A DNA stretch of 64,000 nt from Bacillus vallismortis (GCF_004116955.1 NZ_CP026362.1:2614501-2678500), one strand, 5' to 3'; shown: positions 34,933 to 44,132, counted from the first letter of the stretch. Notes: generated by a model not told the origin, from the letters alone. Program-made: numbers and translations.

Positions 34933-36009
34933 ATGAACAAGAAGACTTCTGCCTATCAAGGATTATTTTTCGGAGCGCTGTATACGTTAGCAGTCGGACT
35001 GAAGCATGCCCCGATCCTCATGATCGAATCGGCAAAACAAAACGCCTGGCACAGCTACATTCTAGGCGTTATCATCGTCATTCCGGTACTCTGGCTGATG
35101 CACAGGCTAATGAAAAAACAGGATAAAAATATCTATGAGCTACTGAGTGATTCCTCACCTATCGCCGGCCGGTTTATCATTTTTCTATTTTCTTTGTATT
35201 TCCTGTTAATCAATGCTCATGATATCCGTTTTTTCATCAATCTGATTAATATTTTATTTCTCCCTAGAACACCGATGGCCGTTATTGGCGGCGCCATTAT
35301 TTTTGTGGCGATCTGTATGGCCAGAGAAGGAAAAGAAACGTTAACGAGAATGGCTCAGATCTTTTTAATTCCATTCGGGGCCTTGTTCTTACTCCTTCCT
35401 TTTATGCTGGCCGCACAAATTGAGCTGCAAAATATAACACCGGTCCTTGAAGGGCCAATCCAATATCTTCAATCAGGTTTTTACGCCTTTGGGACAATGG
35501 GTGAATTAATCATCCTGCCGCTCCTCTTCTCAAGCCGGAGCGTTCCGCTGAAACACACCATTTTCGCGATACTGCTGGGAGCTTTTTTGCTTGGTGTAAT
35601 GTTATTTTGTTCTATTGCTGTCTTCGGTCCCAACCTGACATCTACTTTTTTTGATCCGGCTTATATGGTGATCAGACAGATCCGAATTACTGATTTTCTG
35701 GATCGTTCAGACCTGATCATCGCGGCCTTCTGGATTCCGGTCATTATGGTGAAGATAGCCGGTTCACTTTATATTGTGGTATACGGGCTTTCCTTTTTAC
35801 ACTCAAAAATCGACCTGAACGCCATGTATACACCAACCGGCATGTTTTCGCTCGTATGCAGCTTTTGGTTCTTCCTAAATACAAATCAGCTGATCGACTT
35901 TAACCGAATCAAGCCGATCATCAATGTAGTCATTTCTCTTTTGCTTCCTTTATTCATCTATTTCATCATCAAAAGCAAAGCGATGTTCGGCGCCAAAGCA
36001 AAACACTAA
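34933..36009 (+). CDS. yfkT: YfkT, germinant receptor B subunit (GerB, APC-like)
   Basis: 358 residue membrane protein with ten predicted helices, related to amino-acid permeases of the APC fold; the ligand-binding subunit of the receptor. AAAGGA eight bases before the ATG at 34933. The stop codon overlaps that of convergent yflA by four bases, leaving no terminator space between them. Confidence 0.92.
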   Translation: MNKKTSAYQGLFFGALYTLAVGLKHAPILMIESAKQNAWHSYILGVIIVIPVLWLMHRLMKKQDKNIYELLSDSSPIAGRFIIFLFSLYFLLINAHDIRFFINLINILFLPRTPMAVIGGAIIFVAICMAREGKETLTRMAQIFLIPFGALFLLLPFMLAAQIELQNITPVLEGPIQYLQSGFYAFGTMGELIILPLLFSSRSVPLKHTIFAILLGAFLLGVMLFCSIAVFGPNLTSTFFDPAYMVIRQIRITDFLDRSDLIIAAFWIPVIMVKIAGSLYIVVYGLSFLHSKIDLNAMYTPTGMFSLVCSFWFFLNTNQLIDFNRIKPIINVVISLLLPLFIYFIIKSKAMFGAKAKH

Positions 36010-37421
36010 GAGTTTTTGGCTTCTTTTGTCTCATAAACAGCATTCTGTTTCGTTTTTCCCCTGTCTTTCAAGTAGTACTGTTCAGATGTGAAAAACTCGG
36101 TATACAGCGCTTTTACCTTTCTGCTTAATAACAGCAATGCGATGACATTCGGAACGACGATAAAAACCAATGCTAAGTCCAGAAAGCCCCAGATGGCTTT
36201 TGCTCCGCCTGCGGCCCCTATGATGATAGCCGCTAAATAAACGATTTTGATCACATGTCCTGCCAGCCGCCCGAACAGAAATTCAGCTTGCTTCACGCCG
36301 TAAAAAATAACAACCATAATGGTCGATATCACAAAGAAGACAAGGGAAATCGAGACGAAGTACCCTCCTCCAGAACCATAATAGTGCTGGAATGCATCCG
36401 TCGTCAGTGCCGCCGGATCATTTGAGGCATTTCCCCCTGTCCAAACACCGGATGTAATGACGATAAACGCCGTGGTGGTGCAGACGATCAAGGTGTCAAT
36501 GACAATGCCGATCACAGACCAAAACCCTTGCCTCACAGGGTGATCCGTCATGGCCGCCGCATGTGCAATCGGGGCTGTTCCCATTCCGGCTTCATTAGAA
36601 TACAGCCCGCGGGCAAAGCCCCAGCGAACGGTTTCAGCCAGCGCAGCGCCAGCGAACCCTCCAACTGCTGAAGTTGAGGTAAACGCATTCGAAAAGATAA
36701 GAGAGAAAAACGCCGGAACCGCTGAAAGATTCGTGAGAAAAATCAGGAGGCCGGCCCCAACATATGCCCCTGCCATAATAGGCACGACGAACTCTGTTAC
36801 TTTTCCAATCCGCTTTACCCCTCCTATTACCACTAATCCAATCAAAAACGCAATTCCGATTCCCGCGTATATTTTATTGAAAGAAAACGTTTCGGCAAGA
36901 GAGACTGAAACCGAATTCCCTTGAACCATAATGCTTGGGATCAGTTCCACGATCAGCGCAACAGAGAAAAATACGCCCAGCCACTTCATCCGCAGCCCTT
37001 TTGTTATGTAATACATCGGTCCTCCGACAAACTCCCCCTGCTCATTTTTTTCCCTGTAATGAACAGCAAGCACACTTTCAGAAAACTTAATCGCCATGGC
37101 AAATAAGGCAATAAACCACATCCAAAAAACCGCTCCGGGGCCGCCAAACATAATAGCGGCAGGCACACCGACAATGTTCGCCGCGCCGATTGTTGAGCTG
37201 AGGGCGGACGTCAATGCCTGAAGCGGTGTGACTGTTCCCTCTCCCTTCGGCTTCTTTCCTACGCTGCCAATCGTTTGCTTAAAGATATATAAAGGATAAC
37301 GAAATTGAAAACATTTCAGCAAAATGGTGAAATACAATCCCGTTCCCGTCAGCAAAATGATTAGCGGCGGCCCCCACAGCCAATCAGATATACGCTCTAC
37401 CCATTCTAATAGTCGTTCCAT
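36006..37421 (-). CDS. yflA: YflA, sodium/alanine symporter (AgcS family)
   Basis: 471 residues, about 11 membrane helices. The AGCS motif GFARGLYSNEAGMGTAPIAHAAA (~265-290) is plain, as is FWMWFIALFAMAIKFSE. It takes up alanine, glycine or glutamine with Na+. ATG at 37421 follows AAGGGTGATGG; a longer frame reaches 37460 but runs through the sigma-B-like -10 region, so it is unlikely. Related to AlsT but a separate gene. Confidence 0.92.
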   Translation of the reverse strand: MERLLEWVERISDWLWGPPLIILLTGTGLYFTILLKCFQFRYPLYIFKQTIGSVGKKPKGEGTVTPLQALTSALSSTIGAANIVGVPAAIMFGGPGAVFWMWFIALFAMAIKFSESVLAVHYREKNEQGEFVGGPMYYITKGLRMKWLGVFFSVALIVELIPSIMVQGNSVSVSLAETFSFNKIYAGIGIAFLIGLVVIGGVKRIGKVTEFVVPIMAGAYVGAGLLIFLTNLSAVPAFFSLIFSNAFTSTSAVGGFAGAALAETVRWGFARGLYSNEAGMGTAPIAHAAAMTDHPVRQGFWSVIGIVIDTLIVCTTTAFIVITSGVWTGGNASNDPAALTTDAFQHYYGSGGGYFVSISLVFFVISTIMVVIFYGVKQAEFLFGRLAGHVIKIVYLAAIIIGAAGGAKAIWGFLDLALVFIVVPNVIALLLLSRKVKALYTEFFTSEQYYLKDRGKTKQNAVYETKEAKNS

Positions 37422-37450
37422 CCCATCACCCTTTTTTCGTTTATGAGTCA

Positions 37451-37477
37451 TTTCCCCCACGACGGATAAACATAAAC
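37451..37477 (-). promoter_or_regulatory. Sigma-B-like promoter of yflA
   Basis: Minus strand: -35 GTTTAT (37477-37472), 15 bp spacer, -10 GGGAAA (37456-37451), about 30 bases before the start codon. A 13 bp spacing to GGGGGA is equally possible. Confidence 0.65.
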
Positions 37478-37507
37478 ATTTTAGACAGAGACCATTGGAA
37501 CATAAAG

Positions 37508-37534
37508 AGGATGGCTTTTAAAAATCACCATCCT
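37508..37534 (-). terminator. Probable terminator of yflB
   Basis: Stem AGGATGG / CCATCCT with AT-rich inner pairing, 15 bp after the yflB stop; T run weak (CTCTTTATG). Confidence 0.55.
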
Positions 37535-37548
37535 TCTGACAAGACAAA

Positions 37549-37941
37549 TCAGCTGGAAGAAGGTCTGTCTCGTCCAAGCCGATCATATACTTTATTTTTG
37601 TAAAAAGCGGATGCCGGCTTTGAAAACATGCCTTTTTTGTCGACAAGCTTATCAAGCATCATCTGCTTTTCGGTTTTTTTTCCGATTAATTGTTCCCGTT
37701 CTTTTTCGTCAAGGCACTTTGCGATGAGATGGTCGATGGTCATGAGTTCTTTTTTGAGCGCGCCCTCGTCCTCTGCCATTCCCGCATTTTTTAACATACG
37801 GTAGCTCATGCGGAGCGATTCCGGCAAGTGTGCCGCGTCATCCTTGGGCAGCGGTTTTCCCATTCCCGGCAGGTTTTCAAAATCTCCGTCTTTGATAGCC
37901 CGCTTTATTTTATCTTCAGACACAATATGGGAAAAATCCAT
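37549..37941 (-). CDS. yflB: YflB, DUF1992 (DnaJ-homologue-type) protein
   Basis: 130 residues. The conserved DUF1992 core is visible: ISEDKIKRAI-like opening, GDFENLPGMGKPLPKDD (~19-35), then RMSYRMLKNAG. Highly charged, helical, cytoplasmic. Function unknown. AAAGAGGTG precedes the ATG. Divergent from ltaS; the 258 bp between them holds both promoters and no gene that I can support. Confidence 0.87.
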   Translation of the reverse strand: MDFSHIVSEDKIKRAIKDGDFENLPGMGKPLPKDDAAHLPESLRMSYRMLKNAGMAEDEGALKKELMTIDHLIAKCLDEKEREQLIGKKTEKQMMLDKLVDKKGMFSKPASAFYKNKVYDRLGRDRPSSS

Positions 37942-38199
37942 CCTTTCACCTCTTTTCAGTGATTTCTTCTATTTTATCATACAGCAGCCGTTTTTCCATT
38001 TTATTACTCTTTTTCTAGGAGAAAACCTTTTTTCACATTAGGCCATATGCAAAGGAAAACATTGATTCGACGGCGTTTTTCGCCACTTTTTCCACCAGAC
38101 GATTTTCACTTTTCTAATCCGCTGATTCGTGTTATATTTGATACGTTCGTTTTTTCTATCGTTTCGCTCGAACTGTGATCGGAAAAAAGGAGTGTCACA

Positions 38200-40149
38200 A
38201 TGAAAACATTTATAAAACAAAGAGGACTGGCCTTCTTCCTCATCGCGGTCGTCCTATTATGGATCAAAACATATGTCGGTTATGTCCTGAATTTCAACTT
38301 AGGAATAGACAACACGATACAAAAAATATTGCTTTTTGTGAATCCTCTCAGCTCAAGCTTGTTCTTTCTTGGCTTTGGACTCTTGTTCAAGAAAAAATTA
38401 CAGCAGACAGCCATTATAGTGATTCATTTTTTAATGTCTTTTTTACTGTACGCAAACATTGTGTACTACAGATTTTTCAATGATTTTATTACCATTCCGG
38501 TCATTATGCAGGCTAAAACAAACGGAGGCCAACTCGGTGACAGCGCATTTTCGCTGATGGGACCAGCTGACGTCTTTTACTTTATCGATACGATTATTCT
38601 GATCATCTTGGCGATCAAAGTGAACAAGCCTGCCGAAACGTCGAACAAAAAATCATTCCGAATCGTTCTTGCATCTTCCATTCTTGTTTTCCTTATCAAC
38701 CTGGCAGTTGCGGAATCAGACCGTCCTGAATTGCTCACAAGATCATTCGACCGAAACTATCTTGTGAAATACTTGGGAACATACAATTTCACGATTTATG
38801 ACGCTGTCCAAAATATCAAATCCAACAGCCAGCGCGCGCTTGCCGATTCCAGCGACGTGACGGAAGTGGAAAACTACATGAAAGCCAATTACGACGTGCC
38901 GAATAACGTGTATTTCGGCAAAGCGGAAGGTAAAAACGTGATTTACGTTTCACTTGAATCCTTGCAGACCTTTGCCATCGACTACAAAATTGACGGCAAA
39001 GAAGTCACACCGTTCTTAAATAAACTGGCACATGATAACGAAACGTTCTACTTTGATAACTTTTTCCACCAAACGGGACAGGGTAAAACATCCGATGCGG
39101 AATTTATGATGGAAAACTCTCTGTACCCGCTGGCTCAAGGTTCCGTTTTCGTAAACAAAGCGCAAAACACGCTTCAATCCGTTCCTGCGATTCTGAAGTC
39201 TAAGGATTACACATCTGCCGCGTTCCACGGAAACACGCAGACGTTCTGGAACCGTAACGAAATGTACAAAGCGGAAGGCATCGATAAGTTCTTCGATTCT
39301 GCCTACTATGACATGAACGAAGAAAACACGAAAAACTACGGCATGAAAGACAAACCGTTCTTCAAAGAATCAATGCCGCTGTTGGAAAGCCTGCCGCAGC
39401 CATTCTATACGAAGTTCATTACCCTATCTAACCACTTCCCATTCGGAATGGATGAAGGGGATACAGACTTCCCGGCTGGAGACTTTGGTGACTCTGTCGT
39501 CAACAACTACTTCCAGTCAGCCCACTACCTTGATCAGTCCATTGAACAATTCTTCAATGACTTGAAAAAAGACGGGCTATATGACCAATCGGTTATCGTG
39601 ATGTACGGAGACCACTACGGCATCTCAGAAAACCACAATAAAGCGATGGCCAAAGTGCTTGGCAAAGATGAAATTACCGATTATGACAACGCTCAGCTTC
39701 AACGGGTTCCGCTCTTTATCCACGCTGCCGGCGTGAAGGGCGAGAAAGTTCATAAATATGCCGGAGACGTCGATGTGGCTCCTACCATCCTGCATTTGCT
39801 CGGAGTGGATACGAAAGACTATCTGATGTCCGGTTCTGATATCTTATCGAAAGAACACCGTGAAGTGATTCCGTTCCGTAACGGAGACTTTGTTTCACCG
39901 AAGTACACGAAAGTATCCGGAAAGTATTACGATACGAAAACCGGAAAAGAGCTTGATGAATCTGAAGTCGACAAATCAGAAGACTCACTCGTCAAGAAGG
40001 AACTTGAAATGTCCGATAAAATCATAAACGGAGACCTGCTGCGTTTCTACGAGCCAAAAGGCTTTACGAAGGTAAACCCTGCTGATTATGATTACACAAA
40101 ACGTGACGAAGATTCTTCCGAAACGTCAACGGATGTTGAAGAGAAATAA
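38200..40149 (+). CDS. ltaS: LtaS (YflE), lipoteichoic acid synthase
   Basis: 649 residues. Five N-terminal membrane helices (to ~172) are followed by an extracellular alkaline-phosphatase-like domain that polymerises glycerol phosphate from phosphatidylglycerol onto the glycolipid anchor. Catalytic Thr297 stands in GQGKTSDAEF, with metal ligand Glu253 (SLES) and YGDHYGISENHN later. ALA at 213-215 is the signal-peptidase site that releases the enzyme domain in relatives. Acidic tail. AAAAGGAG precedes the ATG. Confidence 0.96.
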   Translation: MKTFIKQRGLAFFLIAVVLLWIKTYVGYVLNFNLGIDNTIQKILLFVNPLSSSLFFLGFGLLFKKKLQQTAIIVIHFLMSFLLYANIVYYRFFNDFITIPVIMQAKTNGGQLGDSAFSLMGPADVFYFIDTIILIILAIKVNKPAETSNKKSFRIVLASSILVFLINLAVAESDRPELLTRSFDRNYLVKYLGTYNFTIYDAVQNIKSNSQRALADSSDVTEVENYMKANYDVPNNVYFGKAEGKNVIYVSLESLQTFAIDYKIDGKEVTPFLNKLAHDNETFYFDNFFHQTGQGKTSDAEFMMENSLYPLAQGSVFVNKAQNTLQSVPAILKSKDYTSAAFHGNTQTFWNRNEMYKAEGIDKFFDSAYYDMNEENTKNYGMKDKPFFKESMPLLESLPQPFYTKFITLSNHFPFGMDEGDTDFPAGDFGDSVVNNYFQSAHYLDQSIEQFFNDLKKDGLYDQSVIVMYGDHYGISENHNKAMAKVLGKDEITDYDNAQLQRVPLFIHAAGVKGEKVHKYAGDVDVAPTILHLLGVDTKDYLMSGSDILSKEHREVIPFRNGDFVSPKYTKVSGKYYDTKTGKELDESEVDKSEDSLVKKELEMSDKIINGDLLRFYEPKGFTKVNPADYDYTKRDEDSSETSTDVEEK

Positions 40150-40150
40150 G

Positions 40151-40183
40151 AAAAAGCGGAGAGGTTGCCCTCTCCGCTTTTTT
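40151..40183. terminator. Bidirectional terminator between ltaS and nagP
   Basis: Stem AAAAGCGGAGAGG / CCTCTCCGCTTTT, loop 4, overlapping the last bases of nagP. Confidence 0.93.
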
Positions 40184-41540
40184 ATTTCACAGCAGCTCTC
40201 AATTCCTCCGCCGCAAATTCCACATTTGGCCCAATGATGACTTGAACCGATTGCCCGCCTGATTTGACGACCCCTTTTGCGCCCGCTTTCTTTAACAGCG
40301 CTTCATCAACCAAAGCGGTATCCTTCACAGTCAGCCGCAGCCTTGTCGCGCAATGATCAATCGTTTGAAGATTTTCTTTTCCGCCAAGCCCTTTCAGCAT
40401 GATGTTTTCATTGACATCCTGAACAGTGTTTTCATCAAGCACTTCATCCACATCATCATCTTCCCGTCCCGGCGTTTTTAAATTCAATGCCTTAATCAGC
40501 ACATAAAACACGATAAAGTATACAGCCGCATAGCATATACCTACCAATAGAAGCAGAAGCGGCTTCTCAGCGATTCCGTAACTGAGCACATAATCGATGG
40601 CTCCGGCTGAAAAAGAGAAGCCGGAGCGGATGCCGAGCCAGTTGACGAGAAATAAAGACAGCCCGGTTAAGACTGCGTGAACAGCATATAATAGCGGGGA
40701 TAAAAACATAAAAGCAAACTCAATCGGCTCCGTAATCCCTGTGATAAACGCAGTCAAGGCAAATCCGATCATCATTCCCGCCGTCGCTTTCCGCTTTGAC
40801 GGCTTTGCAGTCACAATCATCGCCAGACACGCAGCCGGAAGACCGAACATCATGATGGGGAAGAAGCCCGTCATATATGTGCCCGCCGTCGGGTCTTTCG
40901 CGAAAAAGCGCGCCAAGTCTCCTGTCACTCCGTTATATTCTCCGAATTGGAACCAGAAAATATTGTTGAGCACGTGGTGAAGGCCAAGCGGAATTAACAG
41001 CCTGTTGAACAAACCGAATATGCCTGCCCCGATGCCGCCGAGTCCAAGCATCCATTCTCCAAACGCGTTAATGCCCGATTGAATCGGCGGCCAAACGGCT
41101 CCAAAAATGCCCGCTAAAATAATCGTAATGATGGCTGTTACAATCGGCACAAGCCGTCTGCCGCTGAAGAAACCCAGATATTCAGGCAGCTTTGTATCCT
41201 TGAAGCGGTTATAAGTATAACCGGCAATTAAACCGGCAATGATTCCCCCGAACACCGCCATGTTGTTTGTTTTATCAATGGTCTTTGTTGCCGCGTCCAG
41301 CATCAAATATGAAATCGCTCCTGACAACCCCGCGGCCCCATTGCTGTCCTTTGAAATGCCGATCGCAATTCCGATCGCGAAAATGAGCGGCAGATGATCA
41401 AAAACTGCCGTCCCCGCTTGATAGACAAACGGGATATTCAATACATCCTCTCTGCCAAGCGCAAGGATTATTCCAACTGCAGGCAGAACCGCAATCGGGA
41501 GCATAAATGACTTCCCGAGCTTTTGTAAAAATGAAAGCAT
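40182..41540 (-). CDS. nagP: NagP (YflF), N-acetylglucosamine PTS EIICB
   Basis: 452 residue GlcNAc-specific phosphotransferase permease. EIIC with about 10 helices (residues 1-360; MLPIAVLPAVG at the start, HHVLNNIFWFQFGEY and GITEPIEFAF in the middle) is fused to an EIIB domain whose phosphocysteine is in DHCATRLRL. No EIIA domain, as in B. subtilis. The ATG at 41540 follows GAGGGGGATG. An operator resembling the NagR (YvoA) site lies upstream. Confidence 0.95.
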   Translation of the reverse strand: MLSFLQKLGKSFMLPIAVLPAVGIILALGREDVLNIPFVYQAGTAVFDHLPLIFAIGIAIGISKDSNGAAGLSGAISYLMLDAATKTIDKTNNMAVFGGIIAGLIAGYTYNRFKDTKLPEYLGFFSGRRLVPIVTAIITIILAGIFGAVWPPIQSGINAFGEWMLGLGGIGAGIFGLFNRLLIPLGLHHVLNNIFWFQFGEYNGVTGDLARFFAKDPTAGTYMTGFFPIMMFGLPAACLAMIVTAKPSKRKATAGMMIGFALTAFITGITEPIEFAFMFLSPLLYAVHAVLTGLSLFLVNWLGIRSGFSFSAGAIDYVLSYGIAEKPLLLLLVGICYAAVYFIVFYVLIKALNLKTPGREDDDVDEVLDENTVQDVNENIMLKGLGGKENLQTIDHCATRLRLTVKDTALVDEALLKKAGAKGVVKSGGQSVQVIIGPNVEFAAEELRAAVK

Positions 41541-41588
41541 ACCCATCCCCCTCATACCCTTTTTTTTCAAATATACCATATAGGATAT

Positions 41589-41606
41589 CTAGTGATCTAT
41601 ACCAAT
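41589..41606 (-). promoter_or_regulatory. NagR (YvoA)-type operator of nagP
   Basis: Minus strand ATTGGTATAGATCACTAG, which matches the dre-type operator that I recall for the GlcNAc repressor NagR. It lies about 50 bases before the nagP start, with a second TGGTATA downstream near 41575, so binding should overlap the promoter. Confidence 0.75.
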
Positions 41607-41708
41607 TTTCCCACGGTTCCTTTTTTCTCAGGTTTGCGTGTTTCCTATTTTTAAGACAGTTGTGGTAAGCTTAATCTAGATTATTTAAAAAGAAAGCGGG
41701 AATGACAG

Positions 41709-42458
41709 ATGATTGTAACAACCGATCAAGAATTAGAAGGCCTGAAAAAAATCGGAAGAATCGTCGCGCTTGCGCGTGAAGAAATGAAACAAAAAGCGGA
41801 GCCCGGCATGAGCACAAAAGACCTTGACCTTATCGGGAAAGCAGTGCTTGATGAGCACGGTGCCGTTTCAGCTCCTGAGAAGGAATATGATTTTCCGGGC
41901 GTGACATGCATCAGCGTAAATGATGAAGTGGCTCACGGCATACCCAGCACTTCCAAAATTCTAAAAACGGGAGATCTTGTGAACATTGACATCTCTGCAG
42001 AATTTGGCGGCTTCTATTCCGACACAGGCATCTCATTTGTGCTCGGCGAAGGGGAAGAACGCCTTCATAAGCTTTGCCAATGCGCGGAAAACGCTTTTCA
42101 AAAAGGGCTGCAGCAGGCAAAAGCAGGCAAGCGCCAAAACCAAATCGGAAGAGCCGTGTATCATGAAGCTCGCTCTCAAGGCTTTACCGTCATCAAAACC
42201 CTGACCGGCCACGGAATCGGCAGAAGCCTGCATGAAGCGCCGAACCACATCATGAACTATTATGACCCATTTGATAACGCGCTTTTCAAAAACGGCACAG
42301 TCATCGCGCTTGAACCGTTTATTTCAACAAAAGCAGAAACGATTGTTGAAGCTGGAGACGGCTGGACGTTCAAGACGCCAGATAAAAGCATGGTTGCCCA
42401 GGTTGAACACACCATCGTCATCACAAAAGATGAACCGATTATTCTGACGAAGCTGTAA
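41709..42458 (+). CDS. mapB: MapB (YflG), methionine aminopeptidase type I
   Basis: 249 residue pita-bread-fold metallopeptidase that removes the initiator methionine. The metal ligands are in order: NIDISAEFGGFYSDTG (two Asp), GHGIGRSLHE (His), EPFIS (Glu) and VEHTIVIT (Glu). GCGGGAATG upstream. Second Met aminopeptidase besides the ribosomal-cluster map. Monocistronic and divergent from nagP. Confidence 0.94.
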   Translation: MIVTTDQELEGLKKIGRIVALAREEMKQKAEPGMSTKDLDLIGKAVLDEHGAVSAPEKEYDFPGVTCISVNDEVAHGIPSTSKILKTGDLVNIDISAEFGGFYSDTGISFVLGEGEERLHKLCQCAENAFQKGLQQAKAGKRQNQIGRAVYHEARSQGFTVIKTLTGHGIGRSLHEAPNHIMNYYDPFDNALFKNGTVIALEPFISTKAETIVEAGDGWTFKTPDKSMVAQVEHTIVITKDEPIILTKL

Positions 42459-42481
42459 AACACATTTCGGGCTGCCAGAAG

Positions 42482-42507
42482 GTTTAACCTCCTCCAATTG
42501 CAGGTAA
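42482..42507 (+). promoter_or_regulatory. Sigma-B-like promoter of yflH
   Basis: -35 GTTTAA (42482-42487), 14 bp spacer, -10 AGGTAA (42502-42507). The -35 is perfect. YflH is listed in my memory as sigma-B dependent. Confidence 0.7.
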
Positions 42508-42539
42508 AACATCACTATTCCGCAGGAGGAGGTATTGCA

Positions 42540-42854
42540 ATGAACAGAGATCCAGAAAAAATCCAAATTGAAAACGAAATGCATGCCATGCATGGCTTAA
42601 CAAAAGAAGAAATCTTAAAAGACTTTGAGGAATTTAAAGACTACCTGAGTAAACAAGTCAACCGAGGCAAAAAACTGGGATTGGACGACGGCAAACTGGT
42701 CAAAAGCGCCGCGATTCTGGGAGATTACCTCGCGAAGCATGAAGAGCCGCACAACAGTGAAGAAATGCTGCTGCAAGAGCTTTGGAGCGTTGCGGACGAA
42801 GACGAGAAAAAACATTTGGCACAGCTGCTGGTCAAATTGGTTGATAAGCAATAA
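42540..42854 (+). CDS. yflH: YflH, small acidic/helical protein
   Basis: 104 residues, highly charged, predicted all-helical ([19 protein letters not shown] and [15 protein letters not shown]), with no signal peptide. ATG chosen because AGGAGGAGG lies eight bases upstream. DUF3243-like in character, function unknown. The sigma-B-type promoter suggests a general stress role. Confidence 0.85.
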   Translation: MNRDPEKIQIENEMHAMHGLTKEEILKDFEEFKDYLSKQVNRGKKLGLDDGKLVKSAAILGDYLAKHEEPHNSEEMLLQELWSVADEDEKKHLAQLLVKLVDKQ

Positions 42855-42861
42855 AAACAAG

Positions 42862-42917
42862 AGCCGGGCGCATCTGCTGCCCGGCTTTCTTGATATTTCC
42901 ACAGCCGGGCAGCAGAT
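42862..42917 (+). promoter_or_regulatory. Overlapping alternative hairpins between yflH and yflI
   Basis: Three segments: A AGCCGGGC (42862-42869), B ATCTGCTGCCCGGCT (42872-42886), C AGCCGGGCAGCAGAT (42903-42917). A pairs with the end of B to give a terminator-like hairpin followed by TTCTT. B pairs along all 15 bases with C, excluding A:B. The C segment ends at TATGCTACACT, which could also be the yflI -10 region. Confidence 0.5.
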
Positions 42918-42960
42918 ATGCTACACTACTATTATGTCTGCGAAAGGAGCCTTTATTTGC

Positions 42961-43116
42961 ATGTGGTTTATCATTTTTGGCATCATCTTTTTCATTGAAG
43001 GCATCATATTGACCGTTTACGGCGTGAAGAAAAAAAACGGGATGCTCACATATATCGGCATTGTTTTCAGCATTATGACATTTGGCGTTGTCATCATCAA
43101 ACTGACCGGCCATTAA
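42961..43116 (+). CDS. yflI: YflI, small membrane protein
   Basis: 51 residues forming two membrane helices ([22 protein letters not shown] and [16 protein letters not shown]) joined by KKKNGM. AAAGGAG lies 11 bases before the ATG; an upstream ATG at 42934 in the same frame is possible but lacks a site. Unknown function. Confidence 0.75.
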   Translation: MWFIIFGIIFFIEGIILTVYGVKKKNGMLTYIGIVFSIMTFGVVIIKLTGH

Positions 43117-43288
43117 ATCATATTCAGCCTTTGCTCCGCATATACATACAGAAGAAGATTCGTGCATCTAGTACGAAAGACTTAGTTTTTCCCGCACCTC
43201 TTTTCAGCATCTTTCTATAGATGTTACAATGCCAATCGCTTGGTAAAATCCTCTCCATTAGGAGAGATAGGGAAAGGAGTTTTCTGAC

Positions 43289-43420
43289 ATGCATTACGGC
43301 AGTAAAGGCTGGTATGTGGCAGAATTAAAAAAGCAGGGGATCACGCACCATGAAGGAAGAAAGCTTCAAAGCTATAAAACCCATTTTCTTGCCAACCTGC
43401 TTGAAACTAAGAAAAATTAA
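43289..43420 (+). CDS. yflJ: YflJ, small protein of the YflJ family
   Basis: 43 residues, MHYGSKGWYVAELKK at the start and LLETKKN at the end, basic. AAAGGAG precedes the ATG, and a small hairpin CTCTCC/GGAGAG (43252-43267) lies just before it. It matches the 43 residue YflJ of B. subtilis. Followed by the terminator at 43434-43466. Function unknown. Confidence 0.82.
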   Translation: MHYGSKGWYVAELKKQGITHHEGRKLQSYKTHFLANLLETKKN

Positions 43421-43433
43421 TCTAAACAAAGCT

Positions 43434-43466
43434 AAAGCCGCGCACGTTGATATGCGCGGCTTTTTT
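43434..43466. terminator. Terminator between yflJ and yflK
   Basis: Perfect stem AAAGCCGCGCA / TGCGCGGCTTT, 8 base loop, TTTTTT after it on the plus strand; A/T content allows use in both directions. Confidence 0.92.
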
Positions 43467-44132
43467 CTATTCAGCGGGCTGCAGCCTGTCCCTCTTTTTC
43501 AAAAAGGACGCTCTCCAGCTTTCCGACAGTGTGTCTTCACTTAGTATCCGTTCAATGGCAGCGAGATTGTTCACATCATGGTATTTGATACGGTTAGCAA
43601 ATTGAACGGATATGTCTTTCTCGCCTCTGGACAGCAACTCCAGTTTAGCGCCGGGAGCCACCCTGCCCTCTTCCAGCACACGAAAATAAAAACCGGTATA
43701 GCCCGTTTGCTGAACCTTCAGCACCATTTCCTTCACGCCAAATTTTTTTGCCAGCTTAACACATGGCTGACGCGGCTGGCTGACCTGAACAACAGCTTCA
43801 TCAAGCTGAAACACATCCCCGATGCAAATATTCTCCTCGGTCAGGCCCATGACGGTCAGATTTTCACCAAACGCAGCGCTTGGCAGCGGCCTTGAGAGGA
43901 AATCTTCCCAAAACGGATAATGCTCCGCCGGATAGACACAGACGGCCTTATCAGGTCCTCCATGGTTCATGAGATCCGCCTGTCCGTCTCCTTCAAAATT
44001 CTCCCGATACAGCATGACAGCTGAAGCAGCCGGCTGCTTCATGATGCCAGTTTCGATTTTTCTTCCGTCATATTCAAGCGTTTGCGGCTTCCCGAGGTTA
44101 AGTGAAAGCACTGAATAGTGCGGTGGTTTCAT
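43467..44132 (-). CDS. yflK: YflK, MOSC-domain protein
   Basis: 221 residues of the YiiM type: MOSC domain (~1-165) with the invariant cysteine in QPCVKLAKKFG (~120), a motif proposed to handle sulfur or molybdenum cofactor, and a C-terminal helical 3-alpha domain. Members include N-hydroxylated-base reductase partners; the activity here is unproven. AAAGGGGATG precedes the ATG. Confidence 0.88.
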   Translation of the reverse strand: MKPPHYSVLSLNLGKPQTLEYDGRKIETGIMKQPAASAVMLYRENFEGDGQADLMNHGGPDKAVCVYPAEHYPFWEDFLSRPLPSAAFGENLTVMGLTEENICIGDVFQLDEAVVQVSQPRQPCVKLAKKFGVKEMVLKVQQTGYTGFYFRVLEEGRVAPGAKLELLSRGEKDISVQFANRIKYHDVNNLAAIERILSEDTLSESWRASFLKKRDRLQPAE

